Positions 34,519-43,304 of a DNA stretch of 64,000 bases are shown piece by piece; within the stretch, counting starts at the first letter, position 1, and each line of letters opens with the position of its first letter. The DNA lies in the NCBI RefSeq assembly GCF_018968705.1, contig NZ_CP076668.1:2677001-2741000 (forward strand). Direction: 5' to 3'. The notes beneath the pieces were generated by a model that was not told where the DNA came from, ran no database searches, and saw only the letters and a program-made list of their open reading frames with translations. The position numbers and the translations under genes are program-made. This stretch comes from Pseudomonas lijiangensis. Its GTDB lineage: Bacteria > Pseudomonadota > Gammaproteobacteria > Pseudomonadales > Pseudomonadaceae.

Positions 34519-35223
34519 ATGGGCGCACAGTGGAAGGTCAAGCATAAAGAAGCGGCAGCCAACGCCAAGGGGCGTGTTTTTGGCAAGCTGTCCAAGGAAA
34601 TCATGATCGCTGCCCGTGCAGGTGCCGATCCGGATATGAACTCGCGTCTGCGACTGGTGGTCGAGCAGGCGAAAAAAGCCTCCATGCCCCGTGAAACCCT
34701 GGAGCGTGCCATCAAGAAGGGCGCGGGTCTGCTGGGCGAAAGCGTCACCTTCGAGCGCCTGACTTACGAAGGTTTTGCTCCCCATCGGGTGCCGGTCATC
34801 GTCGAGTGCCTGACCGACAACATCAACCGTACCGTTTCGGAAATCCGCGTGTTGTTCCGCAAGGGACAATTGGGTGCCGCCGGTTCGGTTTCCTGGGATT
34901 TCCTCTATCAGGGCATGATCGAAGCCGTTCCGACTTCGCCGGATGCAGACCCTGATGAGGCTGCCATCGAAGCGGGTGCCCAGGATTGCGAAGCGGGTGA
35001 AGAGGGCGCGACCCTGTTCCTGACCGAGCCTACCGACATGGACGCCGTGTGCAAGAAGTTGCCCGAGTTCGGTTTTACCGTGCAGTCGGCACAACTGGGT
35101 TACCGCCCGAAAAGCACCGTCGACGGCCTGAGCGACGAGCAGATGGCTGAAGTCGAAGCCTTTCTGGAAGCCATCGACAACCACGACGACGTGCAGAACG
35201 TTTATGTAGGTCTGGCAGGCTGA
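34519..35223 (+). CDS. yebC: YebC/PmpR family DNA-binding regulator
   Basis: 234 residues from the ATG giving [24 protein letters not shown]; the longer open frame upstream is spurious. Three-domain TACO1/YebC architecture is seen through [56 protein letters not shown] and the C-terminal [19 protein letters not shown]. Relatives bind DNA (PmpR represses the quinolone signal system) or help translate polyproline. This paralogue group starts GAQWKVKH, unlike the ruvC-linked one that starts AGHSKW. Confidence 0.93.
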   Translation: MGAQWKVKHKEAAANAKGRVFGKLSKEIMIAARAGADPDMNSRLRLVVEQAKKASMPRETLERAIKKGAGLLGESVTFERLTYEGFAPHRVPVIVECLTDNINRTVSEIRVLFRKGQLGAAGSVSWDFLYQGMIEAVPTSPDADPDEAAIEAGAQDCEAGEEGATLFLTEPTDMDAVCKKLPEFGFTVQSAQLGYRPKSTVDGLSDEQMAEVEAFLEAIDNHDDVQNVYVGLAG

Positions 35224-35242
35224 TCCGTATGCGTGGGCTGTT

Positions 35243-36547
35243 TCAGGCAGCCCACGTTTGCAACGCCTGATACACCTCTTGCAGTGCCGGTCGTTTCCCG
35301 ACTTCGGCCTGTATGCATCGTGCTTGCAGCACCTGCAATTCCTCCATGAGTGGCGTATCTTGCGGCCTTGGCTCGCAGCGCTCCAGCAATTCCCCCAGCA
35401 AGATTCCGAAAGCCCGTGTCTCGATACGCTCCAGCGCTACACCCTGGCTCGCTGAAGGATGGAATGAAGCTGCGCCGAAATCCCCCAGTAAACTGTCGCC
35501 ATTGCCGCGCAGCAGAATGTTGTGGCCATAAAGATCGCCATGGGTAATCCCGCAGGCATGCAGATGCGCCGTGACCGAGGCGATTGAGCGAGCCAGATGC
35601 AGCAGCGTCTCGGGAGAGAAGCGGGTCTGGGCCGGATAGATATCCCGGGTGCAGGAATCCAGGCTTGGCGGTCCGGCGAGATTCACGAAGTCCGGTGCAA
35701 TCAGCTCCATCACCAGCCCCAGTTGCCCTTGGGGATGCCCGGTAATCTGCCCTGATACCTTGATCAGGTTCGGATGATTACCCGCTGCGATACAGGCCGC
35801 CATTTCATTGAGCGGCGAACCGTCGCTGGTGACATCGCCCTTGTAGAGCTTGATGGCAGCCGTCTCACGGTCATCTCCGTTCTGCCACATGCCTTGCTGG
35901 ATAATCCCGGAAGCCCCTTCACCCAGGCGCTGCTGAATGCTCAGTTGCTCCCAGGGAATCTGCCGGACGGATTGCTCTTCACGTGCCGGGCACAGCGGAT
36001 TGCCTGCATACGCCAGCCAGGCCAGGGCCGGCAGGCGCAACAGCCAGTCAGGCAACTCGTTCAACTGGTTGGCGGCAATGCGGATCAGCTCAAGCTTGTG
36101 GCAATTGGCAAGGCTGGCCGGCAGGTTCTGCAGTCGATTACCCGCCAGCATCAGTTTTTGCAATTCAGGGCGTTGTCCCAGTTCTTCGGGCAGCGACGGG
36201 ATCTGGTTGTCAGTCAGGATCAGCCAGCGCAGGCGAGGCGGCAGTGACTGTGCCGGGACATGCCTGATCTGGTTGGCCTTGAAACCGACGATGCGCAATT
36301 GCTCACACTGGCCAATGCACGCCGGCAGCTCGGTAAACAGGTTGTCGGATACGAACAGCACTTGCAGGTGCTTGAGCCGGTACAAATCGTCGGGCAGGCG
36401 ATCGAGGGCATTGCCACTGAGATTGAGCACCTGCAGCGAGTCGGCCAGATCGAAGATTTCCTCTGGAAACTCCGTGAGGCCGCAAGACAGGTCCAGCCGG
36501 GTGATGCCAGACAGCTTGCCGGCACGCAGGTCTGCGAGGGTATGCAT
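35243..36547 (-). CDS. Leucine-rich repeat protein kinase (eukaryote-like)
   Basis: 434 residues from the ATG giving MHTLADLRAG; the frame continues upstream through a REP hairpin, which argues for this start. Residues ~15-185 are about seven leucine-rich repeats (LQVLNLSGNALDRLPDDL, LRWLILTDNQIPSLPEEL, LQKLMLAGNRLQNLPASL). Residues ~200-430 are a protein kinase with glycine loop LGEGASG (208-214), K233, E248, catalytic HGD (336-338) with N343, and DFG (356-358), so it should be active. No signal peptide or membrane span is present, so it is cytoplasmic. Substrate unknown. Confidence 0.9.
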   Translation of the reverse strand: MHTLADLRAGKLSGITRLDLSCGLTEFPEEIFDLADSLQVLNLSGNALDRLPDDLYRLKHLQVLFVSDNLFTELPACIGQCEQLRIVGFKANQIRHVPAQSLPPRLRWLILTDNQIPSLPEELGQRPELQKLMLAGNRLQNLPASLANCHKLELIRIAANQLNELPDWLLRLPALAWLAYAGNPLCPAREEQSVRQIPWEQLSIQQRLGEGASGIIQQGMWQNGDDRETAAIKLYKGDVTSDGSPLNEMAACIAAGNHPNLIKVSGQITGHPQGQLGLVMELIAPDFVNLAGPPSLDSCTRDIYPAQTRFSPETLLHLARSIASVTAHLHACGITHGDLYGHNILLRGNGDSLLGDFGAASFHPSASQGVALERIETRAFGILLGELLERCEPRPQDTPLMEELQVLQARCIQAEVGKRPALQEVYQALQTWAA

Positions 36548-36590
36548 GGGTAGTTTCAGCCAATGAGGATGAGGTAGATACCATTTGAGT

Positions 36591-36645
36591 CGTCGCGAGC
36601 AAGCTCCCTCCCACGAGGTCTGTAGGAGGGAGCTTGCTCGCGACG
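36591..36645. repeat. REP hairpin with perfect 21-bp arms
   Basis: Arms 36591-36611 and 36625-36645 are fully complementary (core GCGAGCAAGCTCCCTCC) around a 13-bp loop. It lies between the carboxypeptidase end and the kinase start, both on the minus strand. Confidence 0.93.
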
Positions 36646-36671
36646 GCGTCATGAAATACCTGGTTGAATGT

Positions 36672-37808
36672 TCAGCGCAGGATCGAGACCATTTCCGATG
36701 TCACGGTCAACACATCCCTGGCCAGTTGGCCGGAACGCTTGCCTGACCAGCCGGTGGTTGCATCCGGGGCGTTGTCGTTGTCCTTGAAAGGCATTTCCAG
36801 CGTCAGTGACAGGCACTTGAAGCGTTCGCCGACGCTGTTGCAGGCCAGCTTCATGTTGGCCTGGCCGGGAGCGCTGCGGGGGTAGCCATAGCGGGTCTGG
36901 AAGTCGACGGTGATTTCACTCAGGCGACGACGGAAATGCTCTTCCAGTTGCTGTTGCTGCCGGGTATAACCCGGATTGCCTTCGCAGGCGGCGGTGAACA
37001 CGTAAGGTATCTCTTCATCGCCATGGACATCGATAAACATGTCCACGCCATGTTTTTCCATCTGCTGAAGAACGAAAAACACTTCCGGGCTTTGCTCTGC
37101 CGTGCTGTCCTGCCAGGCGCGGTTCAGGTCGTTGCCCTGGGCATTGGTGCGCAAATGCCCATGAAACGCGCCGTCCGGATTCACGTTGGGTACCAGATAC
37201 AGATCCGCCGTCTCCAGCAGTTGGCTGATGACCGGGTCGTCCTGTTCCTGCAAACGCTCGATCAGGCCTTCCATGAACCACTCGGCCATATGCTCGCCGG
37301 GATGTTGCTGGGCGATCATCCAGATCTTGCGTTTGCCTTCGGCACCATCGCCCTTGCGCAGGAGCTGAATATCCCGGCCCTCGACGCTCTTGCCGGTTGC
37401 CAGCAGCTCGGCGCCGGTCTTTTCCAGAGCCTGCCTGATCAGCCAGTCATGGCGCTCACGGCTGTAGGGCTCGAAATAGGCGAACCAGATCTGCGGCTCG
37501 CTGGGCGAAATACTGAAGTTCAAGGCTTTGCCATCGAAGTTCGAAGGCACCCGAAACCAGGTCTGGTGATCGTAGGAGGCCACGGCGTTATAGCCGCTCC
37601 AGGCACGATTGAAGGTGGACTCGCTGGCATTGCTCAGGCTGAAAGCGTGTGGCTGGCCGACGTTCAGGCCCTCGACCTTGAAGTGGAACCACTGAAAGTG
37701 GGGGCTTTGGGTGTCGGGCGCGATTGCCAGTTCGACGCGTGCCGGATTGCTGGCATCGATGACTTGGATATTGCCGCTGTCGAAGTCGGCACGAATGGTG
37801 AGGGCCAC
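36672..37808 (-). CDS. M14 family zinc carboxypeptidase
   Basis: 378 residues. The N-terminal ~115 are a beta domain typical of cytosolic carboxypeptidase-like M14 enzymes. The catalytic part follows: zinc ligands H169 and E172 in QQHPGEHMAEW and H262 in DVHGDEE, PNVNPDGAFHGHLRTNAQGNDLNRAW for substrate binding, and the general-base glutamate in LTLEMPF. No signal peptide is present, so it acts in the cytoplasm. Relatives remove C-terminal residues from proteins; the bacterial substrate is unknown. Confidence 0.93.
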   Translation of the reverse strand: MALTIRADFDSGNIQVIDASNPARVELAIAPDTQSPHFQWFHFKVEGLNVGQPHAFSLSNASESTFNRAWSGYNAVASYDHQTWFRVPSNFDGKALNFSISPSEPQIWFAYFEPYSRERHDWLIRQALEKTGAELLATGKSVEGRDIQLLRKGDGAEGKRKIWMIAQQHPGEHMAEWFMEGLIERLQEQDDPVISQLLETADLYLVPNVNPDGAFHGHLRTNAQGNDLNRAWQDSTAEQSPEVFFVLQQMEKHGVDMFIDVHGDEEIPYVFTAACEGNPGYTRQQQQLEEHFRRRLSEITVDFQTRYGYPRSAPGQANMKLACNSVGERFKCLSLTLEMPFKDNDNAPDATTGWSGKRSGQLARDVLTVTSEMVSILR

Positions 37809-37886
37809 GGTGTATTCCTGTGTGCGTAAGGCCCGTACTTTACACCGATCGACCGTCTTTATGACGACTTGAATGCCATGGACTGT

Positions 37887-38432
37887 TCAGGAGAATGTTT
37901 CAGCCGTCATCACCAGGCCGCAGACGAATGCGGTGAACAGGCACCAGGCCATATAAGTGCGGCGCTTGCGGCGATGCCAGCCTGAGCTGCCGAGGAGGGC
38001 GGCGGGCGTTTGCAGGCGACGCCACAGGCGTTCGCTGGTCTGGAAGGCCGCAAGGTGTGCCGGATCGGCGTCCAGCCAGTGACGAAACTCGATGCGCTGG
38101 CTGGCAGTGGTGGCTGGGCTTTGCAGGTGAACATACCAGCGGTTGGCCTGTTCCTGAGCCTGGTCACCGGGGAAGTCGGCTGGACTTTCCTCATGCCTGT
38201 AAGCCTGTTGCAGCACCCGGAACATGGCGCGTTCGACCTTTTCCAGATCGACTTCCATAAAGGCAGCGATCTCGGCGTAGGCGACACCATCGAGACGGCT
38301 GAGCAGGAATATCTGCTGGCGACGGCGCGAAAGTTTGCCCAGGCTGCGGCTCAACTCGGCGGCATGCCGGGTTATAGGGGCATCGGGCTGCCGGGTTGGC
38401 AGATGCAACAGAGGAGAGAGCTGGCTACTCAT
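37887..38432 (-). CDS. Hybrid of sigma region 4 and FecR N-terminal domain, membrane-anchored
   Basis: 181 residues. Residues ~27-80 match ECF sigma region 4 (ELSRSLGKLSRRRQQIFLLSRLDGVAYAEIAAFMEV). Residues ~93-140 match the FecR DUF4880 domain (ANRWYVHLQSP...EFRHWLDADPAHLAAFQTSERLWRRL). Residues ~159-177 form one membrane span that almost ends the protein. There is no sigma region 2 and no periplasmic FecR domain, so it cannot act as a normal sigma factor or receptor-sensing FecR. It may sequester core polymerase or a sigma, or be the relic of a fused fecI-fecR pair. A perfect Fur palindrome lies 85 bp upstream. Confidence 0.85.
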   Translation of the reverse strand: MSSQLSPLLHLPTRQPDAPITRHAAELSRSLGKLSRRRQQIFLLSRLDGVAYAEIAAFMEVDLEKVERAMFRVLQQAYRHEESPADFPGDQAQEQANRWYVHLQSPATTASQRIEFRHWLDADPAHLAAFQTSERLWRRLQTPAALLGSSGWHRRKRRTYMAWCLFTAFVCGLVMTAETFS

Positions 38433-38516
38433 GATCTATCGCTCGCTGATCTTCCATGGAATCTTCCTTGTAAAGTGTGTGTTGCCATCCGTGATCAGCT
38501 TCAGGCTAGTGAATTC

Positions 38517-38529
38517 GAGAATCATTCTC
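38517..38529 (-). promoter_or_regulatory. Putative Fur box of the sigma4/FecR-N gene
   Basis: GAGAATCATTCTC is a perfect 13-bp palindrome with the hexamer form of a Fur operator, 85 bp before the hybrid gene start on the minus strand. Iron limitation would therefore raise its expression (inference). Confidence 0.78.
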
Positions 38530-38666
38530 AAGTGAAAAGTGACAACAATTACTATTTTTAATGAAAGGTGGAGCTAAAATTTATGACCTTGATCGATGTT
38601 GTTTTGCTATGATCCGCGCCATTGAGACACACAAAGACTTCATTAGCCTGAAGCAGCGAAAAAACC

Positions 38667-38778
38667 AAAAAAAAGACCCGGCAAAAAGCCGGGTCAAAAA
38701 CCGTGATTAGCCTGATGAGGAGATAATCCGGGAGTCGACCTAAGACTCCTGGGTTATCCGCCAGTCTCGCGACCAGCT
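38667..38778 (-). ncRNA. prrF: PrrF-type iron-responsive small RNA
   Basis: About 112 nt on the minus strand. It begins near CTGGTCGCGAGACTGG, has an internal hairpin, contains the conserved antisense core ATCTCCTCATCAGGCTAATC, and ends in a GACCCGGC/GCCGGGTC hairpin (38675-38695) with a run of eight U. The core, terminator and Fur-covered promoter match the PrrF RNAs of pseudomonads, which with Hfq repress iron-using enzymes such as sodB and TCA genes when iron is low. The 5' end is estimated from the promoter. Confidence 0.88.
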
Positions 38779-38781
38779 GAT

Positions 38782-38812
38782 GCAATAATAATCATTATCA
38801 TTTGCAAGTCAA
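38782..38812 (-). promoter_or_regulatory. PrrF promoter with embedded Fur box
   Basis: On the minus strand TTGACT (38812-38807) and TATTAT (38790-38785) are separated by 16 bp. The spacer and -10 coincide with GATAATGATTATTATTGC, a near-consensus Fur operator. Fe-Fur binding would block polymerase directly. Confidence 0.88.
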
Positions 38813-38887
38813 ATGTTTTTCCTGCATCCATTGAAATAAATAATCCTCCCTCTGCTGTGATGCCGTCCTGTGCGAGCCGGAAGGGTG

Positions 38888-40852
38888 CTACACGTCTTGC
38901 ATTTCTACCAGCAACGTGCCTTCGCTGACCATTTCTCCCTCTTGGCAATGTAATGCCGCAATCACGCCTGCCTGTGCGGCACGAATGCTGTGTTCCATTT
39001 TCATGGCCTCAAGCACCACCAGTTGTGTACCTGCCTCAACCTGCTGGCCCGCTTGCACCAGCACGCGCACGATGCTGCCATTCATGGGGGCGGTAAAACC
39101 GCCTTGCCGGGTGTCGCTGGCACTGGCGGCCGCGATGGGGTCCATGCGTCTGATCGCGTGCACTTCACCTTGCCACTTGAGGTACAGCGTTTCGTTCTGG
39201 CGGATGGCCAGATGTTGATGACGAACGCCATTGCTCTCCACGACCAGTCGCTCGCCGCTCCACCGCAACAGGGCTTCGCTGCTGCGACGCAGGCGGACGA
39301 CTTTCGTCTGGTCCTTGCACTGCAAGTGCAGATCGATCTGATCGGGTAGCCCTAAGCGCAGGCCTGTGTTTGAACACCATGGCGAGTGCAGGTCCTCCGT
39401 GCAGATACGTGAAGGTTCGCTCTGAATAAAGGCTTCGGCGGCGGCCTGCCAGAACGCTTCGGTCAACTCGCCCGTGTCAGGCAGCAAGTGCTCCTGATGG
39501 CGGGGGATGAATCCGGTATCCAGTTCGGCGGCAGCAAAGGCCGGATGACCAATGATGCGCTGCAAAAACGCCAGGTTGGTTTTCACGCCGCCCACTGCGA
39601 ACTCATCCAGCATGGCCAGCAGTCGCAGGCGTGCTTCTTCGCGGTTTTCGCCCCAGGCGATCAGCTTGCCTAACATGGGGTCGTAGAACGGCGAGATGCT
39701 GTCGCCCTGACTGACGCCGCTGTCGATCCGCCAGCCTGTACGGGGAAGGGGCTCGCGATAGAGGTCGAGGGTGCCTGTGGCGGGTAGAAAGTCGTTTTCC
39801 GGGTCTTCGGCGTACAGGCGCACTTCAATGGCGTGCCCGTTCAGGGGAACTTGCTCTTGAGTGATCGGCAGTGCCTCGCCAAGGGCGACACTGATCTGCC
39901 ACTGCACCAGATCAAGCCCGGTGATGTATTCGGTCACCGGGTGTTCGACCTGCAGGCGGGTGTTCATCTCCATGAAGAAGAATTCGCCCCGCGAATCCAG
40001 CAGAAACTCCACGGTGCCTGCACCCACATAACCGATGGCCTGGGCTGCCCGGACGGCGGCTTCGCCCATGGTCTGGCGCAATTGCGGGCTCAGGCCCGGA
40101 GCAGGCGCTTCTTCGACGACTTTCTGGTGGCGACGCTGTATCGAGCAGTCCCGCTCATTGAGGTAGAGGCAATGGCCATGCTGGTCGGCAAACACCTGGA
40201 TCTCGATATGGCGCGGCCTGAGCAGGTACTTTTCCACCAGCATTCGCGAGTCGCCAAACGAGGACTTGGCCTCGCGCTGCCCCGAAGCCAGTGCCTCGGC
40301 CAGTTCGCTGGGGTTTTCTACGACCTTCATGCCCTTGCCGCCGCCTCCAGCGGTGGCCTTGAGCAGAACGGGATAGCCGATGCGCTCGGCTGCGGCCCGA
40401 AAGGTGTCCAGATCCTGGGCTGCGCCATGGTAGCCGGGCACCAGCGGGACTCCGGCAGCTTCCATCAGGGATTTGGCGGCTGACTTGCTGCCCATGGCCT
40501 CTATGGCCGAAGCGGGCGGGCCGATAAAGATCAGTCCGGCGTTTTCAACGGCTCGGGCAAACTCGGCACTCTCGGACAGAAAACCGTAGCCGGGATGTAT
40601 CGCCTGAGCGCCGCTGGAGCGGGCGCCGGCTATCAGTTTGTCGATCTGCAGATAACTGTCGGCTGCCTTGCTGCCCCCAAGGTCCACCCGAATGTCGGCT
40701 TCACGGCTGTGACGGGCCTCCCGGTCGATGGCGCTGTGGACTGCCACGGTGGTCAGCCCGAGCTGTCTGGCGGTACGCATGATGCGGCAGGTGATTTCGC
40801 CCCGGTTGGCAACCAGCAGCGTGGTCAGTACAGGCTTGGCCGGGACGCTCAT
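38888..40852 (-). CDS. liuD: Methylcrotonyl-CoA carboxylase alpha (biotin) subunit
   Basis: 654 residues. Biotin carboxylase part: VANRGEITCRI, HPGYGFLSESAEFA, ATP grasp loop KATAGGGGKGMK, and MNTRLQVEHPVTE. The C-terminal biotin carrier domain has the attachment lysine K618 in EAMKMEH. With the adjacent carboxyltransferase it carboxylates 3-methylcrotonyl-CoA in leucine breakdown; the liu neighbours fix this choice over acetyl-, propionyl- or geranyl-CoA. Last gene of liuABCD, overlapping liuC by 4 bp. Confidence 0.95.
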   Translation of the reverse strand: MSVPAKPVLTTLLVANRGEITCRIMRTARQLGLTTVAVHSAIDREARHSREADIRVDLGGSKAADSYLQIDKLIAGARSSGAQAIHPGYGFLSESAEFARAVENAGLIFIGPPASAIEAMGSKSAAKSLMEAAGVPLVPGYHGAAQDLDTFRAAAERIGYPVLLKATAGGGGKGMKVVENPSELAEALASGQREAKSSFGDSRMLVEKYLLRPRHIEIQVFADQHGHCLYLNERDCSIQRRHQKVVEEAPAPGLSPQLRQTMGEAAVRAAQAIGYVGAGTVEFLLDSRGEFFFMEMNTRLQVEHPVTEYITGLDLVQWQISVALGEALPITQEQVPLNGHAIEVRLYAEDPENDFLPATGTLDLYREPLPRTGWRIDSGVSQGDSISPFYDPMLGKLIAWGENREEARLRLLAMLDEFAVGGVKTNLAFLQRIIGHPAFAAAELDTGFIPRHQEHLLPDTGELTEAFWQAAAEAFIQSEPSRICTEDLHSPWCSNTGLRLGLPDQIDLHLQCKDQTKVVRLRRSSEALLRWSGERLVVESNGVRHQHLAIRQNETLYLKWQGEVHAIRRMDPIAAASASDTRQGGFTAPMNGSIVRVLVQAGQQVEAGTQLVVLEAMKMEHSIRAAQAGVIAALHCQEGEMVSEGTLLVEMQDV

Positions 40853-41670
40853 GATTGCGAGTCCTTCTGTTTGTCTGCAGATGCCTGCCAGTACGGCTGG
40901 CGCTTTTCCAGGAAGGCCCGCAAACCTTCCTGGCCTTCGGCGCTGGTGCGAATCCGCGCAATGGTGCTTTCGCAGTAACGGCGCAGAGACGGCGTCAGCT
41001 CGCCGCTGCCCACTTCCCGCAGCAGGTCTTTGCTGGTACGCATGGCGTGGGGGCTGTTGAGCAGCAGGTTATCGATCCACACTTGCGTCTGGTTTTCCAG
41101 ATCCGCCAGCGGGTAACACTCGGCAAGCAGGCCGATCTCCCGGGCACGCACACCATCGAAGCGCTCGGCGGTCAGGGTGTAGCGCCGTGCCGCACGTTCA
41201 CCGATGGCCTGAACCACAAACGGGCTGATCACTGCGGGTGCCAGGCCAATCCGTACCTCCGACAGGCAGAACTGCGCTTCTTGCGCACCGATTGCCATGT
41301 CGCAGCAACTGATCAGGCCCAGTGCGCCGCCAAATGCCGCGCCTTGAACCACGGCCAGGGTCGGGATTTTCAGTCTGGCCAGGTTGTACATCAGTTCGGC
41401 CAGTTCCCGGGCGTCGTCCAGGTTGGTGTTGTAATCCATATCCGCTGCCTGCTGCATCCAGCTCAGGTCGGCACCTGCGCTGAAATGCTTGCCATGCCCG
41501 CGAATCAGCAGGAAGCGAAGACTGGCATTGGCGTGTACGGCGTCCAGGGCCAGGATCAGCTCGCGAATCATCTGCGCATTGAAGGCGTTGTGCTTTTCCG
41601 GACGATGGAGCCAGAGGGTGGCGAAGCCGCGTGGGTCTTCGATCAGGGTGATGGTTGCGAAGGGCGTCAT
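40849..41670 (-). CDS. liuC: Methylglutaconyl-CoA hydratase
   Basis: 273 residues of the crotonase superfamily: GKHFSAGADLSWMQ oxyanion loop and GGALGLISCCDMAIGAQEAQFCLSEVRIGLAPAVI. The ADLSWM sequence and operon position between the two carboxylase subunits are characteristic of LiuC, which hydrates 3-methylglutaconyl-CoA to HMG-CoA. It overlaps liuD by 4 bp and starts 11 bp after the liuB stop. Confidence 0.94.
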   Translation of the reverse strand: MTPFATITLIEDPRGFATLWLHRPEKHNAFNAQMIRELILALDAVHANASLRFLLIRGHGKHFSAGADLSWMQQAADMDYNTNLDDARELAELMYNLARLKIPTLAVVQGAAFGGALGLISCCDMAIGAQEAQFCLSEVRIGLAPAVISPFVVQAIGERAARRYTLTAERFDGVRAREIGLLAECYPLADLENQTQVWIDNLLLNSPHAMRTSKDLLREVGSGELTPSLRRYCESTIARIRTSAEGQEGLRAFLEKRQPYWQASADKQKDSQS

Positions 41671-41681
41671 GGTTTATCCCC

Positions 41682-43289
41682 TTACATGCGAAACAGGCCG
41701 AACGTGGTGGGTTCGATGGGGGCGTTGAGCGAGGCTGAAAGTGCCAGGGCCAGAATGTCGCGGGTTTGCGCAGGGTCGATAACGCCGTCGTCCCACAGGC
41801 GGGCGCTGGAATAGTAGGGGTGGCCCTGATGTTCGTACTGGTCGAGGATCGGCTGTTTCAGTGCGGCCTGCTGCTCTTCGCTGAAGGTCTGGCCGCTGCG
41901 CTCGGCCTGTTCACGCTTGACCTGCACCAGCACGCCTGCTGCCTGTTCGCCGCCCATCACGCCGATCCGGGCATTGGGCCACATCCACAGGAAGCGCGGG
42001 TCATAGGCGCGGCCACACATCCCATAGTTTCCGGCCCCGAAGCTGCCACCGATGATCACCGTGAACTTGGGTACTTTGGCGCATGCCACGGCGGTCACCA
42101 GCTTGGCGCCGTGCTTGGCAATGCCGCCGCTTTCGTATTTCTGGCCGACCATGAAGCCGGTGATGTTCTGCAGGAACAGCAACGGGATGCCGCGCTGGCA
42201 GGCCAGCTCGATGAAATGCGCGCCTTTCTGTGCGGCTTCGGCGAACAGAATGCCGTTATTGGCGAGGATCGCGACGGGATAGCCATGCAGCCGGGCAAAG
42301 CCGCAGACCAGCGTGGTGCCGAACAGCGCCTTGAATTCATCGAGCACCGAACCGTCCACCAGCCGTGCAATGACCTCGCGCACATCGAAAGGCTGCTTGG
42401 CTTCGGCGGGAATCACGCCATACAGCTCGTCGCTGGCATACAAGGGCTCAACAGGTGCAATGACGTTCAGTCGACCCTGCTTGTGCCAGTTGAGGTTGGC
42501 GATACTGCGGCGGGCCAGCTCCAGGGCGTGTTCGTCGTTCTCGGCGTAGTGGTCGGCCACTCCGGAGGTCCGGCAATGCACATCGGCACCGCCCAGATCC
42601 TCGGCGCTCACCACTTCGCCGGTGGCGGCCTTCACCAGTGGCGGCCCGGCCAGGAAAATCGTGGCCTGCTGGCGCACCATGATCGCTTCGTCGGCCATGG
42701 CGGGCACATAGGCACCGCCCGCCGTGCAGGAGCCCATTACCACGGCGATCTGCGGGATGCCCATGGCGCTCATGTTGGCCTGATTGAAAAAGATCCGCCC
42801 GAAGTGTTCGCGATCCGGAAACACTTCATCCTGACGCGGCAGGTTGGCACCGCCCGAATCCACCAGATAGATGCAGGGCAGGCGGTTCTGCTGCGCGATG
42901 GCCTGGGCCCGCAGGTGTTTCTTGACGGTCAACGGGTAGTAGGAGCCGCCTTTGACCGTGGCGTCGTTGGCGACAATCATGCATTCCACACCTTCGACCC
43001 GGCCAATGCCGGCAATCACGCCCGCGGCCGGAACCTCTTCGTCATAGACGGCATGGGCCGCGAGCTGGCCGATTTCCAGAAACGGCGAACCGGGGTCCAG
43101 CAAGCGATTGATGCGCTCGCGGGGCAGCAGCTTGCCTCGGGACGTGTGGCGTTCCTGTGCCTTGCTGCCGCCACCTTCATGAACTCTGGCCAGCAGACGG
43201 CGCAGGTCATTGACCTGTTCCAGCAAGGCGGCGTGGTTGCTGGCGTATTCGGGAGAGCGCGTATTGATTTGGCTGTGCAGAATGGTCAT
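41682..43289 (-). CDS. liuB: Methylcrotonyl-CoA carboxylase beta (carboxyltransferase) subunit
   Basis: 535 residues, the usual MCC-beta length. Family blocks: [23 protein letters not shown], the [12 protein letters not shown] oxyanion segment, [36 protein letters not shown] and [24 protein letters not shown]. It transfers CO2 from biotin to 3-methylcrotonyl-CoA, working with the liuD product. Confidence 0.96.
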   Translation of the reverse strand: MTILHSQINTRSPEYASNHAALLEQVNDLRRLLARVHEGGGSKAQERHTSRGKLLPRERINRLLDPGSPFLEIGQLAAHAVYDEEVPAAGVIAGIGRVEGVECMIVANDATVKGGSYYPLTVKKHLRAQAIAQQNRLPCIYLVDSGGANLPRQDEVFPDREHFGRIFFNQANMSAMGIPQIAVVMGSCTAGGAYVPAMADEAIMVRQQATIFLAGPPLVKAATGEVVSAEDLGGADVHCRTSGVADHYAENDEHALELARRSIANLNWHKQGRLNVIAPVEPLYASDELYGVIPAEAKQPFDVREVIARLVDGSVLDEFKALFGTTLVCGFARLHGYPVAILANNGILFAEAAQKGAHFIELACQRGIPLLFLQNITGFMVGQKYESGGIAKHGAKLVTAVACAKVPKFTVIIGGSFGAGNYGMCGRAYDPRFLWMWPNARIGVMGGEQAAGVLVQVKREQAERSGQTFSEEQQAALKQPILDQYEHQGHPYYSSARLWDDGVIDPAQTRDILALALSASLNAPIEPTTFGLFRM

Positions 43290-43304
43290 GAAGCACTCCC
43301 GGGC

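Noticed and set aside
32258..37808. A type VI secretion or effector-immunity island around vgrG
   Set aside because: Only vgrG is present; yebC, the LRR kinase and the carboxypeptidase have no known T6SS role, and no tss genes are visible.
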